From Gnetum montanum (lineage: Eukaryota; Streptophyta; Gnetopsida; Gnetales; Gnetaceae), in the NCBI GenBank assembly GCA_015680685.1, contig MNCI01038244.1, positions 180,031-244,030 on the forward strand: a stretch of 64,000 bases of DNA. Direction: 5' to 3'. Shown here piece by piece: positions 1 through 9,813 of the stretch. Below the pieces are notes generated by a model. It was given only the letters and a program-made list of their open reading frames with translations. It ran no database searches and had not been told where the DNA came from. Numbering within the stretch: the stretch's first letter is position 1; each line of letters starts with the position of its first letter. The position numbers and the translations under genes are program-made.

Positions 1-458
1 GGTAGTAGTCCAACACGTCCTGAAAACCAGGCGTTGCACGTGTACAAGGATCCGTTAAATGCAAATAATGCATCCTACACAATCAACGTGGTGAGTACGG
101 ACAGTGAGGGGAAGGTACCGCCTAAACAGCCCTTTGTTTTACGGGTGCCTACCAGTTCACCTCAGGGGACAAGCTTTTCACCAATAGCCAATGGCGTCTC
201 GAGACCACCCTTTGTCATTTAGGCGCCTTCTCCAGATTTAACCCAGCCTCGCACTAACAGTAAAGCCACGGCCACATCCACGCCTACATCTAAAGCGCCT
301 TTCATCCTCAGAGTACCAAAACCACTGACTGCTCCTTTTACGCAGGGGTAAACCTCTAACCAAAACCATCCATCACCACCCAATAAACAAAGGGAAGGAG
401 ACGCATCTATTAATGCGGCCAAAACCCTACTACGCTAGGCTTCCCTAAGCCCAGGCCC
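1..458 (+). pseudogene. Gag C-terminal region of Tat/Ogre-like element T1, broken
   Basis: Partial gag running in from the left edge. Frame 1 is open to the stop at 220-222 and reads a Pro/Ser-rich linker with the phrases NANNASYTINVVS and PFVLRVPTSSPQG. The same phrases (NANDASYVINSIS, KTFVIHVPPNK) occur in the gag of T4 near 61650-61730 on the minus strand, so the two are homologous. Stops follow at 220-222, 349-351 and 436-438, and a frameshift somewhere between 350 and 450 joins this part to the next open frame. Gag is the structural capsid protein of the retrotransposon. The 5' part of gag and the 5' LTR lie outside the window. Confidence 0.7.
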
Positions 459-1412
459 TTGGCCTCTGTCCCTGTGCCTATGCCTTCTGGGCAAGACAAG
501 GGTACAGAAACACAGTCACCTCCTCTCAGCGGGAAGAAACATAACTCTCCGACTGATGCTATTCTGCCTCGGGAGATTCGTCTCTTAGGGCGAATAGAAG
601 AAGACAGAGGGGAGAAACAGCCTAGCCGAGAGCAGGACCTCCTCAACGCATTTACGCAGGTCAAGCAGGCTCTGAAACAGGAAAACACGATGCTGAGCCT
701 CTACGACCTGCTCATGACATCTCAAAAATACCGTGAGGTCATGGTCCATATGCTGACATCCATACCTGTGGATGAAAGCTTACCAGCGGAGGAGGAAGCG
801 ATATACGTTGTCATGTTTCCCTCTGACGTTGAGCGACCTAAACCTACCTCATTGACCTTTCATGATGAATCCATTAAAGATGATCCTGAGAAAGGTCAAG
901 TGACAACTAAACCCATGTTTATAATCATCCAAGTTGGCCAATATCGGATCTGGAGGGTGCACATGGACGACGGCACGGCTACAAATGTCATCCCTTATCC
1001 TATCGTGGATAGGTTGGGTCTGGTCGACCAGATCAGTCCCATAATGACAACGTGCGTAAAGTCATTCAATGGAGCACGGGTTCAAGTCAAGGGGATGGTG
1101 TGCATCGAATTTGTGAGAGGGGATCAATTCCCAACAGATGCTACATTCCTCGTTGTTGAGGAGATGCCTGGTTTCAACTTAATTCCAGGAAGGTCCTGGT
1201 TAGCCCAACTGAAGGCAGTTTCGTCACCAATACACCAGAAAATACACCTACCCTACGTAGGGGGGGAGGTTGTAATACGCGGTGACGAAATCACCCCCAG
1301 GATTGTCAACAATATCGAAGAAGAACGGGGTTCGGAGATAGAAACATTCGATAATCAGACCCATCCCCGAATCCCTGAACAAACTAAAATGAATGACGAC
1401 AGTCTAGCCTAG
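459..1412 (+). CDS. Gag-aspartic protease (retropepsin) of T1
   Basis: A 317-residue open frame, longer upstream if read without a start codon (GFPKPRPLASV before the Met), so the Met at 459 is probably internal. The N-terminal third is a hydrophilic linker; the protease core follows. VGQYRIWRVHMDDGTATNVI holds the active-site D-D-G-T, and FNLIPGRSWLAQL matches the conserved hydrophobic-GR-W block of plant gypsy proteases. The aspartic protease cleaves Gag-Pol during particle maturation. The whole core is shared with T4 (60292-60954), T2 and T3. The frame ends in an acidic tail and then meets stops at 1410-1412 and about 1524; RT does not follow directly but starts 5.2 kb further on. This is the best preserved protease in the window. 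Confidence 0.85.
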   Translation: MASVPVPMPSGQDKGTETQSPPLSGKKHNSPTDAILPREIRLLGRIEEDRGEKQPSREQDLLNAFTQVKQALKQENTMLSLYDLLMTSQKYREVMVHMLTSIPVDESLPAEEEAIYVVMFPSDVERPKPTSLTFHDESIKDDPEKGQVTTKPMFIIIQVGQYRIWRVHMDDGTATNVIPYPIVDRLGLVDQISPIMTTCVKSFNGARVQVKGMVCIEFVRGDQFPTDATFLVVEEMPGFNLIPGRSWLAQLKAVSSPIHQKIHLPYVGGEVVIRGDEITPRIVNNIEEERGSEIETFDNQTHPRIPEQTKMNDDSLA

Positions 1413-1752
1413 GCCGACCTACCATTTCAAGACGGTGGTATGGAGGAGGTAGGTCACAAATCTCCACGCCCTTATGCATCATTGAACGTAAAGGCCATCA
1501 AGAAACAATTGCGAATTAGCGATTGATCTGAGTGGCATTCACGCGCATCGCTATGCTTCCACTAGTTTTTGGTTTACGCTTATAGAATTCGATTGACAGT
1601 TTTCTATGTACATGTATTTACACTTACTATCTATTACGCTATTTACACTCCTCATTTTTACGCAGTTTACGCTCTTTGATTTCTATTAGTCACTTTGACA
1701 CAATTGCGTAGAAACGTACGCTGTCATCAGTTACACTTCCACACTTACGCAG
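1413..1752 (+). other. Non-coding spacer after protease, rich in TTACGC words
   Basis: No coding frame of use. Between about 1570 and 1750 the words TTACGC, TTACACT and GCGTA recur many times. The same words make up the inverted-repeat array of the T1 LTR (11671-12096) and occur on the other strand in the T4 LTR (56760-56890), so they look like an element-specific motif rather than chance. Confidence 0.55.
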
Positions 1753-1915
1753 ATGGCTCGCAACGGCCTTAAACTAGTGGCGGCCCGCGATGGCCTAAAA
1801 CTACCAAAGGCCTGTAACGGCCTAAAACTAGTGGTGGCTCGCAATGGTCTAAAACTACCTTGTATCTTACGCAAGCGCTACCTGGCGGCCCGCGATGGCC
1901 TTAAACTAATAATTC
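1753..1915 (+). repeat. Tandem repeat TR1 (about five units)
   Basis: Five degenerate units with consensus GCYCGCRAYGGCCTAAAACTA, spaced 27-50 bp. The last unit is separated by an insertion ending in TACCTGGCG. Remnants of the same repeat lie at the equivalent place after protease in T2 (about 18380-18420, minus strand), T3 (about 31215-31262) and T4 (59935-60010). It is related to TR2 after integrase, whose core is GTCYGCYATGACGTAAAACTA. The frame is open through it (1753-2061), but I take this as non-coding. Confidence 0.8.
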
Positions 1916-2104
1916 CATTCTACAGCAATGCAAACTATCCACAGCCTTTAACAATTTTTCTTACGCATTGCATGTATAAAGACATAAAAATAAAAAATAT
2001 AATAACAACATGTAAAGTTATACAGAGGATCTTATATTCAACCTTTCCAACATTCATATAATCATTGTTCAATTCCAATCAATAAAATCATGAGTAAATC
2101 ACAA
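1916..2104. other. AT-rich spacer between TR1 and the 3' end of the antisense gene
   Basis: AT-rich sequence with no recognisable protein on either strand. It should contain the 3' UTR of the antisense gene that ends at 2105. I see no clear AATAAA on the minus strand. Confidence 0.4.
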
Positions 2105-2539
2105 TTACGCATTCCCCCTGGTACCACTGTCACCCATATCTCTCAGGTCCAGCTCTAAGCCTAATAAATCATCCTCAAGTGGGCCATCTCTTTTAGAAGG
2201 TATTCCTTCGTGAGGAATGTCATCTTCATGAGGTCCTTGCTCTAACATTGGCTCCACAAGAGGATGGTCTTCGTCATTACGCTCGTCTTCCTATACCTAC
2301 TCACCACCTTGTTCGCCTTCTTCGTCCCCTCCTGGTACCTATATACAGTAAATACATCAGTAAAAGTCACCATAGGATAAACCTGAAAATTTGAATTCAA
2401 TAACACCCAAACTTACTCGTGATGGTCCTGCTTCCGCAGCAAAGGGGAGCTGATCTAAACCGAGCCATAGGCACTGCATGATTTCATCCTCAATTAATTC
2501 AAACCACACACCATCCCCCAGATTAGTTCCAACTTTCAC
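2105..2539 (-). pseudogene. C-terminal exons of the T1 antisense gene (acidic tail)
   Basis: The penultimate exon (ending 2417) reads NLGDGVWFELIEDEIMQCLW, which aligns with NILKGVNFGKVDWANMTEDQ in T2 (17600-17690, plus strand), so the exon is shared. The donor GTAAGT at 2416-2411 and the acceptor at 2340-2339 join in phase to a final exon starting VPGGDEEGEQGGE. That exon is very acidic, carries two stops and ends GTRGNA at 2105. T2 and T3 also end in a short last exon with Asp/Pro-rich content. Confidence 0.65.
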
Positions 2540-2704
2540 NNNNNNNNNNNNNNNNNNNNNNNNNNNNNNNNNNNNNNNNNNNNNNNNNNNNNNNNNNNNN
2601 NNNNNNNNNNNNNNNNNNNNNNNNNNNNNNNNNNNNNNNNNNNNNNNNNNNNNNNNNNNNNNNNNNNNNNNNNNNNNNNNNNNNNNNNNNNNNNNNNNNN
2701 NNNN
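2540..2704. other. Assembly gap (165 N)
   Basis: Run of N inside the antisense gene. It removes the region joining the coiled-coil exon to the penultimate exon. Open frames reported across it are artefacts. Confidence 0.99.
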
Positions 2705-3392
2705 AAATCCTTCCAGTCTTGGCTTTTCTAGGCCAACAGCTCTATTTGCATCCTCTGCTCCACCAGCTCCCGACTGGTTTGCACGCTATTCCTAACTGCG
2801 GTCCAATAGCGAGTGTAGTCAATAACAGCCATGCGCTAGTCTCCATCGCCCATTTCCTGTGCCTGTAGGAATTCACACCGCAATCTTAGGTCTCCGACCT
2901 CTTTGGTCAGAGACACCCTTTCCTTCTCTGACCTCTGCAGTCTCTTCCAGAGGTCTTCATTGACACTCCGACTCTCCCACAAGGAACGTGTCGAGCGTAA
3001 CGCACATTTACGTATTTCCTCATAAATGTTGCATGACATGACTGCCGCATCTGATGAAGGCTCCACTGTGTCCAAGTCAATGGGCTCCGTAGGGTCCCAT
3101 CGAAGGCAAGCTCCTGATAGCAAACAGTATCCAGCGTAAGTAAAACATTACAACTTTGTAGTAAAATAAGCCTATTATAGCTATAACATACTAGCTCCAA
3201 GATTGACATGCTCGAGACACTTGATCATATCGATGATGCCACCTTCCATGAAGGCAACCTTGTCAGGAAATTCTCCCCACGCTCTGCTTACAACGGCAGA
3301 CGTGGATGCATCTTGTTCATCTATAGCGTAGTTAAGTTAAAACTTCTAATTATTAACAAAACTCATTAAAATTTTTAATACGCTTATTACCT
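2705..3392 (-). pseudogene. Coiled-coil-like exons of the T1 antisense gene
   Basis: The exon 3320 to about 3190 reads SAVVSRAWGEFPDKVAFMEG and ends at a GTATGT donor. The next exon starts at 3113 and reads through EEIRKCALRSTRSLWESRSV and LQRSEKERVSLTKEVGDLRL, a heptad-like charged stretch, to a TAG after QEMGDGD, then continues open past the stop towards the N gap. The T2 copy has ATEYVISCARTSWKCQCFNE and LWERVVALDKETKW at the same place (17025-17130), which supports homology. The frame is kept over the 3189/3113 junction. Confidence 0.65.
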
Positions 3393-3543
3393 CTACTGGT
3401 TACAGTGGGAGGTGTGTCAACATTTTCCTCCTCCTCTCTCTCCTCACGCACAAGGGTCTGTGTGTCACTTATTCTAACAGCCGGGGCCTCCTCTTCCAAA
3501 ACTGGGGCCCCCTCCCCACTCCGTAATACCACTACCCCTGTTT

Positions 3544-3958
3544 CATGGGTCAATCACTTCATAGGTCTCGCTGTTCATGTCACATAACACATCTAAACGA
3601 TTCAGGATACTTTCAATAAAGTTGCATCATACAATAATTGCAATAAATCTCATTATGTCTTTACGCTTACCAGGCGGAGGTTTACTCCACTGAACTCTGA
3701 CTTGCATAGTCCTGTCTATGCCACCCGCTGGTTCCACAGGGGCCTCGGTTAGGCAAGGCCTTTTTCTCTGAACCGAGACATCCACTATCTCAGCCGCTAG
3801 GCACTTTCCTCGCGACGCATCACCGGTGTAAGTGGGAATCACTCCACCTACATTGTCAGCGCCCTGCACTCGAGGAGCCGCCAAATCCCTTGTCGTTATA
3901 GACTGAGACTCCCCAATTCCCTATGGAGGATCCTACCCTTGGGTAGTGCCAAAAATAT
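3544..3958 (-). pseudogene. Central exons of the T1 antisense gene, Glu-rich segment next to it
   Basis: One exon reads RDLAAPRVQGADNVGG to VQWSKPPPG and stops at a GTAAGC donor (3671). The next exon, from about 3542 down to 3391, begins VVVLRSGEGAPVLEEE and contains EEREEEENVD before its donor. The split glycine codon joins in phase. No known domain recognised; the composition suggests a disordered, acidic linker. Confidence 0.6.
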
Positions 3959-3984
3959 GGGAAATCCAAGGTTTGGATAGCTGG

Positions 3985-4835
3985 TCTCAGTCTTGCTACA
4001 CCTAGACCCCATTCTTTTGGACAACGAAAAATTCGGCAAAATGTCGGAGGCAAGCTATGAAGAAGGCGAAGTGCACATTGAAACGAGACTCAAGCTTCTG
4101 GCGGAGCCTGACCATTTCAGTGCATAACCCCTCAGTGAAATAGCTTGCCCAGTGTAACTGGGTCCCTTCCTCCATAACCTCCTACATGATATGGACCTGT
4201 TCTATGGTAAAGAACCTCCCCTGCGAGAGTGTTTTGGGAAAAGCCTGGGCGCAGAAGAGGGGATAAACAGTCTTAGCGATTTCTAATTCAATCCTTTCAC
4301 AGGGGATCCCCTTGGCCTCCTTCTTGGTCCCTAGCCACTCCTCCAGCTCTTCCTAACATTTGAGGCTCCTCCTCACTCTCTCCTCTATGGGAAGACCATC
4401 AGAAGGGATGCCGAAGAGGTTAGCAAACAGCTGAGTGTCAATATCAAAATTCACACGCACATGATGCACGCACGTGCAAAAATGCTTAGCCCTATCCTGA
4501 AGGAGTTGACCAGGGTTAACATTTCGCTGGTCAGGACATTAGGAGTTACGGCTAGAAATAAATGCATTAGCCTCGCTTCCGGCACCTTGGTGACCAATGC
4601 AACTGGGGCCACCACGTGGCCGAGCCAGCATTGTGCCTCCTTAATGTCGCCATAGCTGAAAAGGAGGGTATTCGCCTCGCGGCCGGAAATTGTAGTGGTA
4701 ATCTCCCTAGATTCCCTGACTAAACACCGCAAGACACATGTCTAAGTAGCGAAAACACTATTACATTACATTTCAAAAACAGACCTAAAATAATATCATA
4801 TCATGCAAATAATAGTAGCAACAAAACCTTACCAG
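3985..4835 (-). pseudogene. Unassigned region of the T1 antisense gene
   Basis: Two overlapping frames read as real protein. One holds SREITTTISGREANTLLFSY to VALVTKVPEARLMHLF. The other, in the next frame, holds QRNVNPGQLLQDRAKHFCTC, VNFDIDTQLFANLFGIPSDG, LPIEERVRRSL and AKGIPCERIELEIAKTVYPL, continuing to HFAEFFVVQKNGV. A frameshift near 4530-4600 explains the switch, and stops interrupt after RRSLKC, VHIM and KNGV. The donor GTAAGG near 4836 ends the preceding exon (LDLPLTVADVQRKLPPFH). I do not recognise the domain; the general character is like accessory-gene proteins of plant gypsy elements. Confidence 0.5.
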
Positions 4836-5190
4836 GGCCAAATGACAAATGAAATGGAGGAAGTTTCCTCTGCACGTCTGCGACGGTAAGGGGCAGGTCC
4901 AAAGTCCATTCTTCATGTAACAACCCGAGGTTCTAACAATTCTAGAAAGAATCAGCATAACGGGTAGGATACTCATGGATCTCAAAGGACATCTGCCCCA
5001 TTACACCGGCGCGTACATTACTGGTGGAGGTAAACTCCTTTATCGCTGTCTCGGTCCAGGTTAATGTATCACCATTGCCCACTAATATTTTGTCGTTAAT
5101 AAAAAACCTGTATCATATGATGCATTATTATCGTACACTTCGCAAATCCAGGCATTAGAAACATATTGACAATACCGCCAGTAAAACAAC

Positions 5191-5676
5191 TTACCCGCCC
5201 GAGTAATACACTGTGCCTGGCGGGTTCTGAAAGTAAGTCGAGACATGACGGGCCATGAAAAAAGTGTTGTATGCATGGTAACAACTAAACCTAGCCATTT
5301 CCCAGATCCAACTCAAGTGCCTCATCCCTCTGGCTCTAAGTTCGCGATCCTGGGGATGACCAGTGTCGATAGCCCCATCTGTCAAGAAAGCCAGGATTCC
5401 CTGCGTAGAACCCACTAACAAGTGTTCCAAAATGGCACCAGCAATATCTCCTGATAGGTGTGACCATACAATAATGCTGTAATTACGTAGTAAAAACTGC
5501 AGAAACTCCAGCGCACCCTTTCGGAACCATATGGCCCTCCCATGCAACCGAGTCTGAGGGGTAGGAACATTAGGTACGATCGAGTTTATATAGCATAAAA
5601 CCCCGACTATATCTAAGAAGATTAAGACGGGCTTTAACATGATATTGTACAAAGAAAATAATAAACACATTAACGT
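5191..5676 (-). pseudogene. FCP1/NLI-type HAD phosphatase-like exon, catalytically degenerate
   Basis: The open frame starts after a candidate acceptor (AG at 5678-5677) and ends at GTVYYSGG followed by a GTAAGT donor. Four blocks match the FCP1-like HAD fold in order: LKPVLIFLDIVGVLCY (motif I, normally DxDGT; first Asp kept, second replaced by Val); FRKGALEFLQFLLRNYSIIV then WS (motif II region); LAFLTDGAIDTG (the family's WDQxxC-TG loop); and YNTFFMARHVSTYFQNPPGT, where the family has N-T-L-hydrophobic-D-D. Here the D-D pair is A-R. Known family members remove phosphate from Ser/Thr, for example of RNA polymerase II tails. With two Asp positions lost I expect no phosphatase activity. The fold call is from pattern memory and should be confirmed by profile search. 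Confidence 0.65.
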
Positions 5677-5941
5677 CTAGATTCAGATTTGCATGCTTAA
5701 ATTATAGAAACTTTACAAATTATGCGCTAGCTATATAGCCAAAATCGCCTAAACCCTTGTGAAAGTACAATGTTTGTCCCTGACAGCGGCGATTGACGCA
5801 ATCCTATTGTATAAACCCTCATTTTAATGTGAGGTTCATGGCCCAAAACTCTAATTTACGTAGAATGACGCAAAAAGAATAAACATCGCAAACAAGAAGC
5901 ATATCGAAGAAAGCAACACAAACAAGCCAGGGATGGCCTAC

Positions 5942-6060
5942 CGATTCAGGGGAGCGACATCCCTCACTTCAACCAAAGCCTGCGAAGCACGCTATAGGCT
6001 CCCTTGCACCTCATCTATCTTGGCCAATTTCACATTCTTCCTTCTTACTTTCGATGCCAT
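5942..6060 (-). pseudogene. First exon of the T1 antisense gene
   Basis: Starts at the ATG at 6060-6058 and reads MASKVRRKNVKLAKIDEVQ, a basic N-terminus, with one TAG, then VEVRDVAPLNR up to a GT at 5941-5940. Comparable first-exon sequence in T3 (about 29240-29290, plus strand) reads MVKKMGSRS and EVL-type residues before a GT. The distance to the FCP1-like exon (about 265 bp) fits an intron. Confidence 0.45.
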
Positions 6061-6445
6061 TGTTGTAGTCTTCACACCTTCATGCCTTGGCAAATAACAC
6101 ACTGCAATCTTTTGCTCTTTCTTCTTCTCTCTGCGACCGCTGAGAATTCAAGCTTGCGATAGCCAACAACCTGTTTTCAAAAAGAACTACCTACTTATAT
6201 GTGAAATTAACCGACTTGATGCCTGATTAAAATGGGACTTTCCTAAATTCCGGTATCAGTATAAGATGGAACCCGAAGATCAAGGCATTAATGCAGCGGA
6301 TATCACATACGCCACTTTCTGAAATGACATTAAACTACCACACCCTATCACCTCGTAATCGGGTAGCATTAATGATAGGCTATTCGCAATATTCAAAATT
6401 CAGTTAGCTTTTCACGCTTGACAACACTATATCATGCTTTCTCCT
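6061..6445 (-). promoter_or_regulatory. Upstream region of the antisense gene with a weak TATA candidate
   Basis: No coding sequence recognised on either strand. On the minus strand CACATATAAGTAG at 6191-6204 lies about 130 bp upstream of the first ATG and could be a TATA box. On the plus strand this region would be expected to hold the protease-RT linker if the element were contiguous, but I do not recognise it. Confidence 0.3.
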
Positions 6446-6620
6446 AATCACTTACGCATTTGGCGATTTTGTAGGACGGTTGGCAAATGGACGCAACTTT
6501 TTCAGCACCTCTGACTTTAACAGGTCCATACGGGAGAGTAGTTAGGCAATTCGANAGGTGCTGAAAAAGTTGCGTCCATTTGCCAACCGTCCTACAAAAT
6601 CGCCAAATGCGTAAGTGATT
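6446..6620. repeat. Perfect 65-nt inverted duplication bounded by single Ns
   Basis: 6446-6510 and 6556-6620 are exact reverse complements (arm begins AATCACTTACGCATTTGGCG). The right arm is bounded on both sides by a lone N (6555 and 6621). The spacer is 45 bp including the N. A natural palindrome is possible, but the N placement fits a scaffold join or gap-fill error. This sits exactly at the junction between the antisense-gene region and the RT. Confidence 0.9.
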
Positions 6621-6621
6621 N

Positions 6622-7980
6622 TGTCACAGTATTTGCATGGTCATATGAAGACATGCCGAGACTAGATCCCAGGTTAATTCAACATAACATAATCTTAGAC
6701 CCGCATATCAAAGCAATTAAGCAAAAAATACGATAAATCAAACCAGAAATCACGCTAGTAGTGCGTGATGAGATCACCAAACTGTATCACGCTGGTTTCA
6801 TCCGCGCGGTCGATTACTCGGATTAGGTATCTAACATTGTAGTTTTCCCAAAGAAGACCGGAAGTATACACATCTGTATAGACTTCCGAGATTTAAACAA
6901 AGCCATAATCAAGTACAACTTTCCACTACCGAGTATCAACCAGCTAGTCGATACAACAGCTGAGCATGCACTTCTATCCTTCATGGATGGCTTTTCAAGT
7001 TATAATCAGATTCGCATCAACCCTGAACATCAATTGACCACAACATTCATGACGCCCTAGGGGACCTTTTGCTATACCATGATGCCTTTTGGTTTGAAAA
7101 ATGCCAGAGCGACGTATCAACGAGCTATGACATACATCTTTAGTGATTACCTCCTAGGAAGACTGAATGATTATGTTGATGATATAGCTGTTAAGTCTAT
7201 GAAATCAGAAGATCATTCAGAGGACTTGGAGTTAGTCCTTAAAAGATGCTTCAAATACGACCTCCGGCTCAACCCAAAGAAGTGCGTATTCAGAGTCAAA
7301 ACTAGGACGCATGTTGGGGTTTGTGGTGTCAGAAACCGGCATACGAGTAGACCCTGATAAGGTCAAAGCCATTGTCGAGTTAACGCCTCCCACAGATCTC
7401 AAGCAATTACGCGGGTTACAAGGATGATTACAGTTTATCAGGCGGTTCATCTCGAGATTAACAGATAAACTACACCCTATGCAACATCTCCTTAAGAAAG
7501 GTGTTAATTTCGAGTGGACAGACGATTGCCAGCGTGCGTTTGACAGCCTAAAACAGGAACTTTAACGCTTGCCAACGGTATTCCCGCCACAAAGGGATCA
7601 GTCGTTCTACATTTACGTTATGACCTCGGACGTAGCCTTAGCCACGTTACTTTGTCAAAAGAGAAATGATGGGTCAGAAGTACCCATATACTACTTGAGT
7701 CATGCCCTATGCGTACAAGACAAGGTACAACGAAGTAGAGCGTAATTGCCTAGCGTTAGTATTTACGCTAAAGAAATGTAGGCACTATCTCTTCCGTAGT
7801 CAGGTCAACATCATCTGTAAAAATAACATCCTTAGGGCCATTACGCATAACCTATACGAAAGCAGTAAAATAGCTCGTTGGAAAGCTATTATGGCAGAAT
7901 TCGATCTGCATTACATTGGTCAATCTTCTATGAAAGGCCAAGCGATAGCTGACCAATTAATAACATCACCTATTGACAGT
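6622..7980 (+). pseudogene. Reverse transcriptase and gypsy RNase H of T1 (Tat/Ogre lineage)
   Basis: Starts inside the RT domain at VFAWSYEDMPRLDP. Blocks follow in order: FRDLNKAIIKYNFPLPSINQ, LLSFMDGFSSYNQIRI, TMMPFGLKNARATYQRAM, and the active site YVDD at LNDYVDDIAV (about 7171-7190). LRLNPKKCVF ends the palm. The gypsy RNase H follows with QSFYIYVMTSDVALATLLCQ and IYYLSHAL. Broken by TAG stops (about 6824, 7058), a frameshift near 7310, a TAA near 7563, a frameshift near 7705 and a TAG at 7981. RT copies the element RNA and RNase H degrades the template. The linker that normally joins protease to RT is absent upstream. Confidence 0.9.
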
Positions 7981-8040
7981 TAGGCAACCATAGAGCCTGA
8001 ATTTCCAGATGAACATGTACATAGTTTAAGCCCTATTTTA

Positions 8041-8721
8041 ATAGGCCCCGAAGCAACGTTATATTTTGACGGAGCTTCAACCACTAGAGGCGGCAGTGCC
8101 ACCACTGTCATTACACTATCACGTGAGGATGTGCATCTTCATGCTTACTTCTTGATGTTTCCCTGTACAAACAATGTGGCAGAGTATGAGGGACTCCTCA
8201 GGGGATTATTAACTGCCAGAGAACTTGATGTTCAACACTTGGCAATTAGGGGTGACTCGATGCTTGTTATAAATCAAATCACAGGAGTCTATGCCTGCAA
8301 GGCTGCACATTTACAGGCCTACTGCGATATGGCTAAAGATCTTCTAAAGTGGTTCACAACCATCGATGCCCAACACGTGCCCCGAAACGATAACACACTG
8401 GCCGATACACTGGCTACGTTAGCCTTAAACGTGCCATCGCACCTATTTGACACCTGTCCCACATTAATAACAGATTGCACAGGTCCTATCATTCAGGTAG
8501 CGCAAATATCTTCACTGCTCGAGGATATAACGCCAGAGTGGTACGACCACATTAAAGCTTACCTCTTGCATGGCGAACCACCGCATGAGTTAACACATGC
8601 ACAGAAAGATGCTATTCACAAGCGAGCTAGGCAGTACGTCATCATAGGAGACAGTACCCTCTGTAGACGCTCTTTTGATGGATTACTACTTGCGTTAACA
8701 AAGATCAGGTGTAGTGTATAG
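8041..8721 (+). pseudogene. Second (archaeal-type) RNase H of T1
   Basis: ATLYFDGASTTRGGSATTVI begins the domain, then TNNVAEYEGLLRGLLTAREL, IRGDSMLVINQITGVYACKA and NDNTLADTLATLAL. The four acidic positions D, E, D, D are all present. A second RNase H of this type, following the gypsy one, is a hallmark of Tat-lineage elements (Tat, Ogre, Retand). The open frame runs 8131-8721 with about 90 bases of open frame before it. It leads into the linker to integrase (YVIIGDSTLCRRSFDGLL). Confidence 0.9.
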
Positions 8722-9776
8722 TCGGTGAAGTCCACAAGGGATTATACAGAGGACACGTAGTGCCACGAGCTATGGCTTCTAAAATCCATCGCTTAGGGTA
8801 TTACTGGCTGTACATGGAGAAAGATTGTCTTACAAAGGTCAAAACATGCGACACGTGTCAACGTTACGTGAATCTCATACATGTGTCGCCTACAGAACTA
8901 CATACGACCCAGATCACATGGCCCTTCCAACGATGGGGACTAGACATCATAGGACCCATCACGTCAAAGTCTTCCGCAGAGCATAGCTTCATCATCACAG
9001 CTACTGAGTACTTCACGAAGTGGGTGGAAGCCATTCCTTTATTGAAGATTACATCTCAACAGGTCTGTCATTTTATCTTGGACAATATTGTAACCAGATT
9101 CGGCCTCCCAATGACTATCGTGACCGACAATGGGCCACAGTTTAGTAGTCTGGAAACCAAATCTTTTTGTGACAATCTTGGCATTAAACAATCTTTTTCC
9201 TCGCCTTACTACCCGCAAGCGAATGGTCAAGCTGAAGCAACAAATAAAGTCATCATCAATTTACTCAAGAAAATGCTCGACAGCAACAAGAGACGATGGC
9301 ATGAAAAGATCCTCTATGTGCTATGGACGTATCGCACCACATGCAGAACAGCTACAGACAGTACGCCCTATAGCCTAGTCTATGGATCTGAGGCGGTGCT
9401 ACCCCTCGAACTACAAGTTCCTTCTCTGCGAATGGTCCTCTCCATGATTATAAATGAGGCTCAACACACCGAGTCTCGAATCATGGATTTGGATCTAGTA
9501 GAAGAGAAGAAAATATAGACGCTTGATACCATTGAAAAGTATCAAGATAAGCAGAGGCAAAAGCACCATCACAATCTTCAACAACGTCCTATCAAGAAGG
9601 GAGATTTGGTTCTCAAGGCTGTTCACGAACCAGTAGGCAAATTCTCTACAAACTGGGAAGGCCCTTTCTTGGTAGCTGATGTATATGGAAATGGCACGTT
9701 CAAACTAGCAGATATCAATGACGAAGAGTTACCAAATCCTGTAAATCATATATATCTGAAGCGGTACTACATCTAA
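8722..9776 (+). pseudogene. Integrase of T1
   Basis: The zinc-binding H2C2 region covers VHKGLYRGH and CDTCQRY. The catalytic core keeps all three acids: Asp in WGLDIIGP, Asp in VTDNGPQF and Glu in GQAEATNK, with the usual spacing. The C-terminal part continues past a TAG at 9516-9518 as QDKQRQKHHHN, then the GKFSTNWEGPFLV block (GPF/Y-like) and ends VNHIYLKRYYI at a TAA (9774-9776). Two stops in about 350 codons make this the least damaged pol domain in the window. Integrase inserts the cDNA into the genome and makes the 5-bp target duplication. Confidence 0.9.
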
Positions 9777-9813
9777 GTCCATATCCAGTGTTAATATTAG
9801 GGATGGCACCATT

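Larger units (their letters stand above)
2105..6060 (-). pseudogene. Intron-containing antisense gene inside T1 (between protease and RT)
   Basis: A multi-exon gene on the strand opposite to gag-pol, from a Met at 6060 to a TAA at 2105-2107. At least four introns have GT-AG ends and keep frame across the junction: 3671 to about 3543 (donor GTAAGC), 3390-3321 (GTAATA), about 3189-3114 (GTATGT) and 2416-2339 (GTAAGT). Recognisable parts in order are a short basic first exon, an FCP1-like HAD domain, a central region I cannot assign, a Glu-rich segment, a coiled-coil-like segment and an acidic tail. Several in-frame stops (mostly TAG) and at least one frameshift near 4530-4600 show it is decayed. 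T2 and T3 carry parts of the same gene at the same place and orientation. Function unknown; a captured host gene or an old element-encoded accessory gene are both possible. Confidence 0.75.

Noticed and set aside
459-1412. Active host aspartic protease gene
   Set aside because: It sits in a retrotransposon context with gag upstream and matches three other element copies in the window.
1753-2061. 102-residue protein with NGLKL repeats
   Set aside because: The repeats are TR1 DNA units with length changes, and the same array in T2, T3 and T4 is not open.
9039-9230. Minus-strand open frame within integrase
   Set aside because: Shadow of the integrase coding strand.
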